This document shows, piece by piece, positions 55,283-64,000 of a stretch of DNA of 64,000 nucleotides (position 1 is its first letter; every line of letters starts with the position of its first letter). The notes beneath the pieces were generated by a model. That model was given only the letters and a program-made list of their open reading frames with translations. It did not search any database and had not been told where the DNA came from. This stretch comes from Conchocele bisecta (taxonomy: Eukaryota; Mollusca; Bivalvia; Lucinida; Thyasiridae): assembly GCA_029237695.1 (NCBI GenBank), contig CM055278.1, positions 77,893,817-77,957,816 of the forward strand, given 5' to 3'. A program made the translations under genes and the position numbers.

Positions 55283-57560
55283 GTGCGCCAGAACAGCGTG
55301 TGCCAGACCCGAGTTGGTTGCTACATTGGTTGGGCCCGCCAGGGAGATGGGGCGGCCCCTAGGTGGGTGTGCGCCAGAACAGCGTGTGCCAGACCCGAGT
55401 TGGTTGCGACATTGGTTGGGCCCGCCAGGGAGATGGGACGGCCCCTAGGTGGATGTGCGCCAGAACAGCGTGTGCCAGACCCGAGTTGGTTGCGACATTG
55501 GTTGGGCCTGCCAGGGAGATGGGGCGGTCCCTAGGTGGATGTGCGCCAGAACAGCGTGTGTCAGACCCGAGTTGGTTGCGACATTGGTTGGGCCGCCAGG
55601 GAGATGGGGCGGCCCCTAGGTGGATGTGCGCCAGAACAGCGTGTGCCAGACCCGAGTTGGTTGCGACATTGGTTGGGCCCGCCAGGGAGATGGGGCGGCA
55701 CCTATGTGGATGTGCGTCAGAACAGCGTGTGCCAGACCCGAGTTGGTTGCTACATTGGTTGGGTCCGCCAGGGAGATGGGGTGGCCCCTAGGTGGGTGTG
55801 CGCCAGAACAGCGTATGTCAGACCCGAGTTGGTTGCGACATTGGTTGGGCCCGCCAGGGAGATGGGACGGCCCCTAGGTGGATGTGCGTCAGAACAGCGT
55901 GTGCCAGACCCGAGTTGGTTGCGACATTGGTTGGGCCCGCCAGGGAGATGGGGCGGCCCCTAGGTGGGTGTGCGCCAGAACAGCGTGTGCCAGACCCGAG
56001 TTGGTTGCGACATTGGTTGGGCCCGCCAGTGAGATGGGACGGCCCCTAGGTGGATGTGCGTCAGAACAGCGTGTGCCAGACCCGAGTTGGTTGCGACATT
56101 GGTTGGGCCCGCCAGTGAGATGGGACGGCCCCTAGGTGGATGTGCGTCAGAACAGCGTGTGCCAGACCCGAGTTGGTTGCTACATTGGTTGGGCCCGCCA
56201 GGGAGATGGGGCGGCCCCTAGGTGGGTGTGCGCCAGAACAGCGTATGTCAGAACCGAGTTGGTTGCGACATTGGTTGGGCCCGCCAGGGAGATGGGACGG
56301 CCCCTAGGTGAATGTGCGTCAGAACAGCGTGTGCCAGACCCGAGTTGGTTGCGACATTGGTTGGGCCCGCCAGTGAGATGGGACGGCCCCTAGGTGGATG
56401 TGCGTCAGAACAGCGTGTGCCAGACCCGAGTTGGTTGCTACATTGGTTGGGCCCGCCAGGGAGATGGGGCGGCCCCTAGGTGGGTGTGCGCCAGAACAGC
56501 GTATGTCAGACCCGAGTTGGTTGCGACATTGGTTGGGCCCGCCAGGGAGATGGGACGGCCCCTAGGTGGATGTGCGTCAGAACAGCGTGTGCCAGACCCG
56601 AGTTGGTTGCGACATTGGTTGGGCCGGCCAGGGAGATGGGGCGGCCCCTAGGTGGGTGTGCGCCAGAACAGCGTGTGTCAGACCCGAGTTGGTTGCGACA
56701 TTGGTTGGGCCGCCAGGGAGATGGGGCGGCCCCTAGGTGGATGTGCGCCAGGACAGCGTGTTCCAGACCCGATTTGGTTGCGACATTGGTTGGGACCGCC
56801 AGGGACATGGGGCGGCCCCTAGGTGGGTGTGCGCCAGAACAGCGTGTGCCAGACCCGAGTTGGTTGCGACATTGGTTGGGCCCGCCAGGGAAATGGGGCG
56901 GCCCCTAGGTGGGTGTGCGCCAGAACAGCGTGTGCCAGACCCGAGTTGGTTGCGACATTGGTTGGGCCCGCCAGGGAGATGGGGCGGCCCCTAGGTGGGT
57001 GTGCGCCAGAACAGCGTCTGCCAGACCCGAGTTGGTTGCGACATTGGTTGGGCCCGCCAGGGAGATGGGGCGGCCCCTAGGTGGATGTGCGCCAGAACAG
57101 CGTGTGCCAGACCCGAGTTGGTTGCGACATTGGTTGGGCCGCCAGGGAGATGGGGCGGCCCCTAGGTGGATGTGCGCCAGGACAGCGTGTTACAGACCCG
57201 ATTTGGTTGCGACATTGGTTGGGACCGCCAGGGAGATGGGGCGGCCCCTAGGTGGGTGTGCGCCAGAACAGCGTGTCAGACCCGAGTTGGTTGCGACATT
57301 GGTTGGGCCCGCCAGGGAGATGGGGCGGCCCCTAGGTGGGTGTGCGCCAGAGCAGCGTGTGTCAGACCAGAGTTGGTTGCGACATTGGTTGGGCCCGCCA
57401 GGGAGATGGGACGGCCCCTAGGTGGGTGTGCGCCAGAACAGCGTGTGTCAGACCAGAGTTGGTTGCGACATTGGTTGGGCCCGCCAGGGAGATGGGGCGG
57501 CCCCTAGGTGGGTGTGCGCCAGAACAGCGTGTGACAGACCCGAGTTGGTTGCGACATTGA
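55283..57560 (+). repeat. 86-bp minisatellite, about 27 units
   Basis: GC-rich units (gtgcgccagaacagcgtgtg, then cagacccgagttggttgc, acattggttgggcccgcc, and agggagatggggcggcccct) repeat every 86 bp. A few 85-bp units lost one C in gggcccg. A three-unit (258-bp) higher-order pattern is clear at 56136-56393 and 56394-56651. In one of the three frames every third unit meets the TAG of cccctagg, so open frames of 86 codons recur; this is a period effect and not evidence of a gene. Confidence 0.97.
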
Positions 57561-58439
57561 TGGCCCTTGTGCTGGAGGCCCCTCAAGGAGCTGGGCGCGT
57601 TTGTTTTTGTGCGGCTGACAGCCAACTGGTTCAATCACCCCCACCCCCCCCCCCCCCTGCTTGAACGTTTATACATTAATGTAAGTTAATTCTCGCAGTT
57701 ACTATTTACCTCATATTCTAGTAGTTTAAATGTATTTGTATATTGTATTTGCCCATGTTTGTAATGTAATTATGTAGTGAGGGCCACACGGTAGACTGGC
57801 TATCGTTAAATAATGTATAAATACATGAATAAGGCCATAAGGCGGCCACATGCCAAGTTGCAAACTGTATATGTACATGTAGTACCGTTTATACGTTTTA
57901 CTTCTTTACTACAATGCAAAATATCGAAATTCAAAACAAAATCCAAAAGGGTGAGATAATCAATGACAGGGGGGTGTGGGGGGGGGGGGCGTCGGCGGTG
58001 TGTGTGTGTGTGTGTACAGCATTGTTTCGTATCAAATCAGCAACTCGCTTAAAAAAGAGTACTAGTATATTGAATTATCTTTATATTTTGATATAAGTGA
58101 ACACATATGATAGATTATACTTATTACATAGAATACAATCATACACTGAAGCTGTACTGGTCATATTCTGCGTCTTTTGTAGCAGTTTTTATACATTTGT
58201 TACACGACGGAAACCCAATATATCAATAAATAGTGTTAGCTAGCGGCAGTGAGGCGCGGATCCAGACCGGGTGGCGGATGGGGGGTGGGGGCGTTTTCCA
58301 GCACACGATTTTAATAAATGTTCACTTTGAATGATCACTGAGAAAAGAATGCAGATAAAAATAGTTGTGTTTCAAGAAAAATGACGATCATGTATGTCTC
58401 ATGTACAATTGTGAATCCACGTCCCTCTAGAACAAAGTC
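57561..58439. other. no gene seen; C-run and G-run tracts
   Basis: A C run at 57639-57656 directly after the minisatellite. A G-rich and (gt)n tract at 57966-58014. A further G-rich patch at 58262-58290. Non-coding. Confidence 0.55.
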
Positions 58440-58672
58440 CTGGGGTCCGTTTCACTAAACTAAATAAGTGTAAATTTATGATAGTCTGTAAATTTCACAT
58501 TAATAATGCTTTCTTGTAAACAATTATTGGATTTACATTTATTGAGCATAGGCTGCAAATGCAGCCTATGCTTAATAAATGTAAATCCATCAATTGAGAT
58601 TTCAAGACGATCCTAAATTTGCACTTACGAACCTTTTAGTCGTACGAAGTGTAGGGAAACGAGCCCTGGATC
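58440..58672. mobile_element. palindromic MITE, gtttcactaaac family, copy 1
   Basis: The left end ggggtccgtttcactaaac is inverted (diverged) at the right (agtcgtacgaagtgtaggga, then aacgagccc). The centre is a strong hairpin: ggatttacatttattgagca, then taggctgca aa tgcagccta and the return arm. Same family as 63207-63441. Confidence 0.82.
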
Positions 58673-58781
58673 CGACCCTGCATACATGTCGAATAGTGTA
58701 AGCCATGTATTTGTTTTCGTGTCATCATAAAGACATGTTGCAGGCCGAGGTTATCAAAGTTGGTACATGTAGATCACATAC

Positions 58782-59647
58782 CTGAAGTCCAATATTATGA
58801 GTTTCTTGAGGTTTTTAAACGAGCTGGATATGTCGGTGAGGTTCGTATTGACCAGTTTGAATGTACGCAGTTCGTCTAGCCCACACAGGGAGTTGTTTGA
58901 GATGTATTTCAGCGGATTGTGCGACAGCGTCAAGTCGCGCAGCTGAAACATGTTCTGAAGGTCGGTGCTCTCTATGCTCCGTATATGGTTGTCTGAGAAG
59001 TCCAGGCTGCGGAGGTTCACCAGGTTCGATATCGCCCCAGGCACGCGCTTCAGGTTGCAGTTTCTCAGACTCAGCGCCGACACGTTAGACGACTTTAGAA
59101 GTGTGATTGCTTCATCGCTGACGAACTCGAGATCATTACCGTCCAGGCTAAGGCTGGTGAGAGCCACTAACTTGTTTAGCTCCTCTGGGAACACTGTTAA
59201 ACCGTCATAGTTTAGACTCAGAGTCGTTAGTGAATGAGCAATGTTATCGAAAGGGGCATGGATCATGCTATCATCTCCAAACAGCGAGGACGGAGATGCA
59301 TGAAGGTGATCCATGTGTAATTCCTTTAAGTTACGCAGTTGCTGAATGCCCAACGGGACTCTCGCCAAATTCGCATACTCAATCGTTAGTTTCTTAAGCG
59401 TAGTCTCAAACCCGTGAAAAGCGTCTAGTGGCATATATGTTACACTGGATCCAGACACAGTGAGCTCCTGCAGTTTATTGAGATGACGCAGACTCCGTGG
59501 CCAGGTGACGAGTGATGTATTTGAACCGAACCTGAACTTGATGACCGTGTCGCCAATGAGCCTCATCACGGAGTCCGTGAGGCCGTCGATGCCCTGGTGA
59601 TGGCCGGTGCTATGATAGCCCGGGATCTGGTTGTCAGACACGTCGAG
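58782..59647 (-). CDS. LRR protein, main leucine-rich-repeat exon
   Basis: An 866-bp exon, 288 codons plus 2 nt. Acceptor caactctag at 59648-59649; an in-frame TAG lies just upstream, so the exon cannot extend. Donor cttcag/gtatgtga at 58781-58780, phase 2. About nine repeats follow the L-x-x-L-x-L-x-x-N/C-x-L pattern, for example LQELTVSGSSVTYMP, LTSLSLDGNDLEFV, LRSLDFSDNHIRSI and LRDLTLSHNPLKYI. The exon begins LDVSDNQIPG and ends LKKLIILDF. Extracellular or secreted recognition proteins of this class are common in invertebrates. The phase-2 donor fits the LRRCT exon at 42743. No frameshift or stop. Confidence 0.9.
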
Positions 59648-60580
59648 CTAGAGTTGTTATGTTGACATTGACAAATGTTGCTAAAATATAGGATTGTACA
59701 TGAATGATTATTTACTGTGGTATATGTATTTAGTAAACGAGTTTACTGACTTCATAAGAAACGAGGCTCTGTCTATGAAATCAGTTAACTCGTTTAAGAA
59801 TGGCAAGTGTAAAGCTTCACCCGTGTTATATTACATGTATACTGAGTAAAGAAACAGAAAGTGTTCACTGTATATGTTGGTGCGTTTTGGATGTCATGTT
59901 AAATACTGACATATGATATATCAACATTTATGGAAATATATGGGCCATAAAACTATGAATTAACAATGGTGCGTTCAATGATTATCATGTGGCGACAGTT
60001 GAAACACCATAGGAGTCATTTTTGAAATTAACAAAGTTGACCATTATTGTGTTGGCGGTTGCGTGGCATTTTACGAATATAACATGCGGTTTGGGCGGAT
60101 GTTTCAATCAATATCGGGTATTGCCACCTCTGTTGTGCAATAATGTGACTATGCGCTAATTATGTCCATTCGGGGACCAGGGCTTTGGATAATTCCCGTA
60201 CATTGTTGATCACGTGTCTGAATCTTACCCTTCTGCCCAATTGGGTTCATATTTGGCGATGAAGATGGCGAAGGCAAGAAACATGAGTTGTTTTGGTCAA
60301 TGAAATTGCTGGTCATTGACCTATCGATAGTATCATCAGGTATGGTGTGCCAGTAAGTATCGCCTGAACTAAGTGTGCAAGTTTTGTGACATATACCGAT
60401 TTTTGTTGAAATTACAACCAAAATAAAAGTTTCTTTCTTTATTCAGTTTATTGAATAACTAGAGAATAATTGCACTCACGAGTGAATTATGCGAAAAATC
60501 TGCCTTTGTTTTGTGGCTGTGTACGGCACCAATGCTGTCATTTATTATCCCATCGCTTAGCCAAAATGGAATATAGGGAT
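59648..60580. other. intron, no further exon found
   Basis: Contains a pair of gtaaacgagtttactgact / cagttaactcgtttaag sequences (59734-59800, inverted) resembling the actcgttt repeats at 18450-18560. No LRR-like frame was found on the minus strand here. Confidence 0.45.
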
Positions 60581-61056
60581 GCAATAGTGGTCAATCCGAC
60601 TGTCCATCAGTCTGTCTGTCCGTCACATTTTCTAGTCTGCAATAACTTCTTTACAGTATAACCGATTGACTTGAAACTGCATGTGCATGTTCATTATCCT
60701 CTATATATATGTGACGGTCAAAGGTCAAGGTAAATTAACGTTGAAATTTCCGTACATTTCATTTCCGTCCAGTAGATGTGTGCGCGTTTCTTCATTCTGT
60801 TATAACGTCTTCACTGTATGAGCGATAGGCGTCAAACCTTACGTGAACGGCTATCATCAATCATATGTTCATCCCTGTCCCATCCATGCTCCCAATGATC
60901 AAGGTCAATGTAAAATTACGTAGAATCTTCCGTCCAGTAGATGCGTGTGCGTTTCTCCATTCTGCTATAATGTATTTTTTACTCTATGAGAGATTTGCTT
61001 CAACCTTCATGTTCATGTTTCTCACCAGTCATATTTTCATTCCATACCTCGCCCAT

Positions 61057-61090
<34 letters not shown>

Positions 61091-61470
61091 ACCCCCCCCC
61101 CCCCCCCCCCCCCCCCCGCACTACACACACGTCAAACGTCAAAAGTCAATATCAAATAACTAGAATCTTTCGCCGAGTAGATGCGTGTGCGATAACATTT
61201 GTTTACTGTATGAGCGATTGGCTTCAAATTCCATGTGCATGTTTCTCATCATTCATATTTTCATAACTCATCCCACTCAACTTATCCATGTTTGTCATCA
61301 TCATCCTTATTTTCACTTCCCCTACCAATGCTCCCTTCGTACGCTAGGTCAAGTTAAAATAACTTTCGCAAATTCACATGTTCATTCCTCGCCCCACTCA
61401 TGCTCCCCATGACCATGATCAAGGTTAAATAACTTACAAATTGCCTTCCAGTAGATGTGTGTGCGTTTCT
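60581..61470 (+). repeat. tandem array of about 163-bp units with C tract
   Basis: (cc/g)agtagatg(t/c)gtgtgcg recurs at about 60770, 60933, 61176 and 61448, with ctatgag(c/a)gat.ggcttcaa, gcatgtt.ctcat and gatcaaggt.aa in each unit. The longer spacing around 61058-61117 is caused by the C tract. Such text resembles array units elsewhere in the window but is its own family. Confidence 0.8.
61058..61117. repeat. 60-bp C tract
   Basis: 33 C, a single A at 61091, then 26 C. Lies inside the tandem array. Confidence 0.97.
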
Positions 61471-61574
61471 CCATTATCCTATAGCTTGAGTATGAGTATG
61501 AATAATTGGCTCGAAACTATGGGGTGCACGCTGTTGGCGGCGTTCTTGTATATTTATGTGGTTTATTACGATTT

Positions 61575-61950
61575 GTCTATGGGAATTTAACATACGGTTA
61601 GAGGAGTTGTGGGAGGAGTCAGAAAACGAAAAATTTGTCTCCGAAACCAGGCGAGATAGCTTGGAATTGATCTAACTAAGAAAACAAAAGTTAAATTTTA
61701 AAAATCCGTCCAGTATTTCTGAAATTCGGAAAAAAAAATCCAGAGTGAAGATGTCTATGAGGATTTATCATGGGGAAATAAAATCAACGCAATAAAATCA
61801 ACGCAATAAAATCAATATTGGACCAAATTTCACGAAATAAAAACAAGGCTCATTCTTAAAATTTTCTTTAATTTAATATCATCGAAAAATATATCGTTTT
61901 TGAATTGTTTATATACTTAACCACTTTTATAATCGGTCAGGCAACATATT
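61575..61950 (+). repeat. dispersed repeat, copy 2 (partner at 21405)
   Basis: gtctatgggaatttaacata at the start, gaggagtcagaaaacgaaa, ctaactaagaaaacaaaagt and tcgtttttgaattgtttata match 21405-21770. Near 61790 aataaaatcaacgc is tandemly duplicated. The last 35 bp (acttaaccacttttataatc then ggtcag) are inverted at 63090-63117. Confidence 0.85.
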
Positions 61951-62334
61951 TTTGTTTTTCAGTGTAAATAAATAATGCAAATAAAATGTATGGTAGCTAT
62001 AACCATTTTACAATGCACATCATATGGCGTATGGGGTTACCTTAGAATGAACAGTTAAATTAGGTCACCCGTGATTCGTAAAGTCACACAATTCGTGTAA
62101 TGATGTTTAAAACATATCAGTAACGCGTATGACCACCCACACCCCCACCCACCACGTGCTACAATGACTGCTTGACATCTGCTCCTCGTCGAATTTATAT
62201 TATTGTGGAGCCCGCGCCGAGTCAGATTTGCCCACCGAAGCTGGGGGCGGCAATGAGGGCTTACAGATTTACCGGTTATGGTTATTAGTTCTTAGTTGTG
62301 TGTCTAAGTCCCAGACATGTTTTATCGGGTTCCC

Positions 62335-62405
62335 CCGGCCTTACATGACCTTAGCTGTTGATAGGCCATTAAACACCAATAAACAAACAAATAAACTAAC
62401 AATCT
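62335..62405 (-). mobile_element. SINE-like head, minus copy
   Basis: In complement: ttatttgtttgtttattggt, then gtttaatggcctatcaacag and ctaaggtcatgtaaggc. It abuts the Tc1 relic, cutting it directly after the codons for SLNLNPI. Confidence 0.8.
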
Positions 62406-62640
62406 ATCGGGTTCAAATTTAGCGATTTTGCGGGCCATGGTAGCTGTCGAATGCGGTTGTCGTTAAACATGTTGATGGTTTCTCGGGCGACGTGACACGG
62501 GCGTTATCTTGTACAACACTCATACCCCGGTGCGCGGCGACATGTGGCACAATCTCCTGATGTACAAAGTTCTGACGATAGCGAGCACCATTTAGATTTC
62601 CTTGAACCAAAATTATCTGGGTATTTGTGTGAAGAGAAAT
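62406..62640 (-). pseudogene. Tc1-like transposase fragment (second family)
   Basis: Minus-strand text LVQGNLNGARYRQNF, HQEIVPHVAAHRGMSVVQDN and, after frame breaks, PWPAKSLNLNPI matches the region from before the second catalytic Asp to the NPI motif of Tc1 transposases. The catalytic Glu codon is missing where the SINE-like sequence begins. Diverged from the copies at 6387 and 24953, so an older, different lineage. Confidence 0.85.
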
Positions 62641-63089
62641 GGGGTGGATATGGGAGTTATATTGACTGGGATAGTAATGTTACTGACGGATCCTTGGTTG
62701 AATTTAAAAAAGTTTAAACCTGATTGAAAGTGATTTGTTGCTCAAGTAACGACTGTTCTACCTACCTGTCTGAACATAGCCCCGTCTGTCAGCATGCACA
62801 CGACACGCGCCCTTCATCTACCGTCATCCATGCCATTTATCTTTGATATTTTATGTTTTTATGTCTGCCAAATGTATGGTTCATATACACATCAGATTTG
62901 AGACAATAAATACAACACATTGTTTGCACGTGCAAAGAAATTTATATTGTGCTACTCGCAATGCATGAGTGGTTTTGATTAGTGGATAGTCGGAATTCTT
63001 GATCTGGCAAGTCAATACCGTCATCAAATGATACTGTACTAAGGTGTGTACTGATACTTGCGTTAACACCGAAATTACGGCACTTTGTA
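62641..63089. other. intron, no gene seen
   Basis: Non-coding; ends at the inverted repeat described at 61915-61950. Confidence 0.45.
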
Positions 63090-63206
63090 GTCTGACCGAT
63101 TATAAAAGTGGTTAAGTGTATAGCCGTAAAATTTGGGCAGCTTTCGCGAAACAGACAGTAGAGTGTTTTTAAACAATTTTTATGTACCTAGCCGATCGGA
63201 TAATAC

Positions 63207-63441
63207 GGATCTATGGGGAGTTTCACTAAACTTCGTACGACTAAGCTGTTCGTAAGTGCAAAATTAGGATCGTCTGGACATTTCAATTCATGGATTGACA
63301 TTTATTGCGCAAATGCAGCCTATAATCAATGAATGTCAATTCAATAAGTGTTTACGAGAAAACGTTGCTAATGTGAAAATTACAGACTTTTTCGCTTACG
63401 AACACTTTAGTCGTACGACGTTTAGTGAAACGGCCCCCTGA
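63207..63441. mobile_element. palindromic MITE, gtttcactaaac family, copy 2
   Basis: Left: agtttcactaaacttcgtac then gactaagctgttcgtaagtg. Right: cttacgaacactttagtcgt then acgacgtttagtgaaacgg. The centre is again an imperfect hairpin (gacatttattgcgcaaatgc / gattgacatt forms). It lies 12 bp left of the donor of the LRR N-cap exon. Confidence 0.85.
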
Positions 63442-63453
63442 AATCCTAGTTAC

Positions 63454-63670
63454 CTGAGTTAACCTGCGTGAGACTGTTGTTGCTGATTCGAAATACGTTA
63501 AACGGGTGCGTTGATGGGATGAGGGCTTTGAGAAACGATATATCGTGGTTGTCACAGTTGATGACGCGGTCCGTGCAAAGGCATGGGACCTGGGCCGGGC
63601 AGTCAGTGATGCGTAACGGCTGGCCAGTCGTGCACGACACGGCACACAGAATCACGACGAGCAGCCTCAT
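63454..63670 (-). CDS. LRR protein, signal peptide and N-cap (LRRNT) exon
   Basis: ATG 63670 directly follows ttcgcag, an acceptor-like site, suggesting a 5' UTR intron; an in-frame ATG at 63685 is the alternative. MRLLVVILCAVSCTTG is a typical signal peptide with probable cleavage before QP. Then DCPAQVPCLCTDRVINCDN shows the cysteine pattern of an LRR N-cap, and FNVFRISNNSLTQ starts the first repeat. Two donors are possible: cag/gtaact at 63453 (better consensus, phase 1) or cag/gttaac at 63463 (phase 0). Only the second is phase-compatible with the exon at 59647, but it would give a short first repeat, so an unseen exon is likely. Confidence 0.82.
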
Positions 63671-64000
63671 CTGCGAACACAACACTCATTTCAAACCAGG
63701 CACGAGGGAGACGGGTGAAAGGGTTTAACACTGTTAACTATACATAACTGGAATGGACTGAGACATGCTAATTTTCTGATCAATCCAATATCACAAAATG
63801 TTGTAATGTTAGCACAAAAGTTGATCATATACGTGTGAATTCCCAAACTCCCAGAATGCTCAGTGAAAATGATGTGATTTGTTCGGTGATCTGGGAGTAA
63901 GAGACAGCAATATGGTTATGTGCTGATCTGGTGACCTATTTCCCAGAAGAAATCATGCATGGTCAAGTATCATTGTTCATCGGCACTGAACATTTAATTC
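63671..64000. other. upstream of the LRR N-cap exon; no feature defended
   Basis: Candidate intron or promoter of the LRR gene. No TATA or initiator could be singled out. Confidence 0.35.

Noticed and set aside
55208..57664. Series of 85-170 codon plus-strand frames in the minisatellite
   Set aside because: Frames repeat every three 86-bp units and close at the same TAG. Length follows period arithmetic and no non-repeat coding flank exists.

Overview
This is a eukaryotic nuclear window, very probably from a marine invertebrate; a mollusc or another lophotrochozoan is my guess from its repeat content and is not proven by the sequence. It is AT-rich, full of non-autonomous DNA transposons and short tandem arrays, and has no operons and no recognisable tRNA or rRNA genes. 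Host coding sequence is sparse. The only convincing host gene is a leucine-rich-repeat (LRR) protein on the minus strand. Its exons lie at 63454-63670 (signal peptide and LRR N-cap), 58782-59647 (the LRR array) and 42575-42743 (LRR C-cap), so the visible gene covers about 21 kb and its introns hold most of the mobile DNA in the right half.

Layout. 1-4149 is a satellite with a 64-bp monomer, and each monomer is a nested inverted repeat. 4.2-6.3 kb holds a 162-bp tandem array, a palindrome, a hAT-type MITE with a perfect 8-bp target duplication, and a compound foldback element. 6387-7964 is a Tc1-like DD34E transposon in minus orientation; a near-identical copy lies at 24953-26520 in plus orientation. 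Each copy is broken by a different single-base deletion. 8.5-13.3 kb (minus) is a decayed tyrosine-recombinase retroelement of Ngaro/DIRS type, in the order Gag, RT, RNase H, tyrosine recombinase, SGNH hydrolase. 13.3-24 kb is AT-rich non-coding DNA with degenerate tandem repeats and a 2-kb-apart duplication. 24-37.5 kb is a patchwork of dispersed repeats, SINE-like heads, nested MITEs, tandem arrays and a cluster of a 13-bp motif.

38.1-46.5 kb carries remnants of a large virus-like DNA element of Polinton/Maverick (adintovirus-like) type. On the minus strand are a capsid-type gene (F54H12.2-like family), a packaging ATPase and a small repeat-rich gene. Divergently on the plus strand are two short unknown genes. 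Further right, also on the plus strand, is a degraded polymerase-like and helicase-like block. A LINE reverse-transcriptase scrap and the LRR C-cap exon lie between the two blocks. 48.3-55.0 kb is a very large inverted repeat with arms of about 1.3-1.5 kb around a 3.9-kb centre. 55.28-57.56 kb is an 86-bp minisatellite of about 27 units. 58.4-64 kb contains two LRR exons separated by MITEs, a tandem array with a 60-bp C tract, and a Tc1 relic cut by a SINE-like piece.

Almost every protein-coding relic of mobile or viral origin shows frameshifts or stops. The tyrosine recombinase core and the LRR exons are the clearest uninterrupted reading frames.
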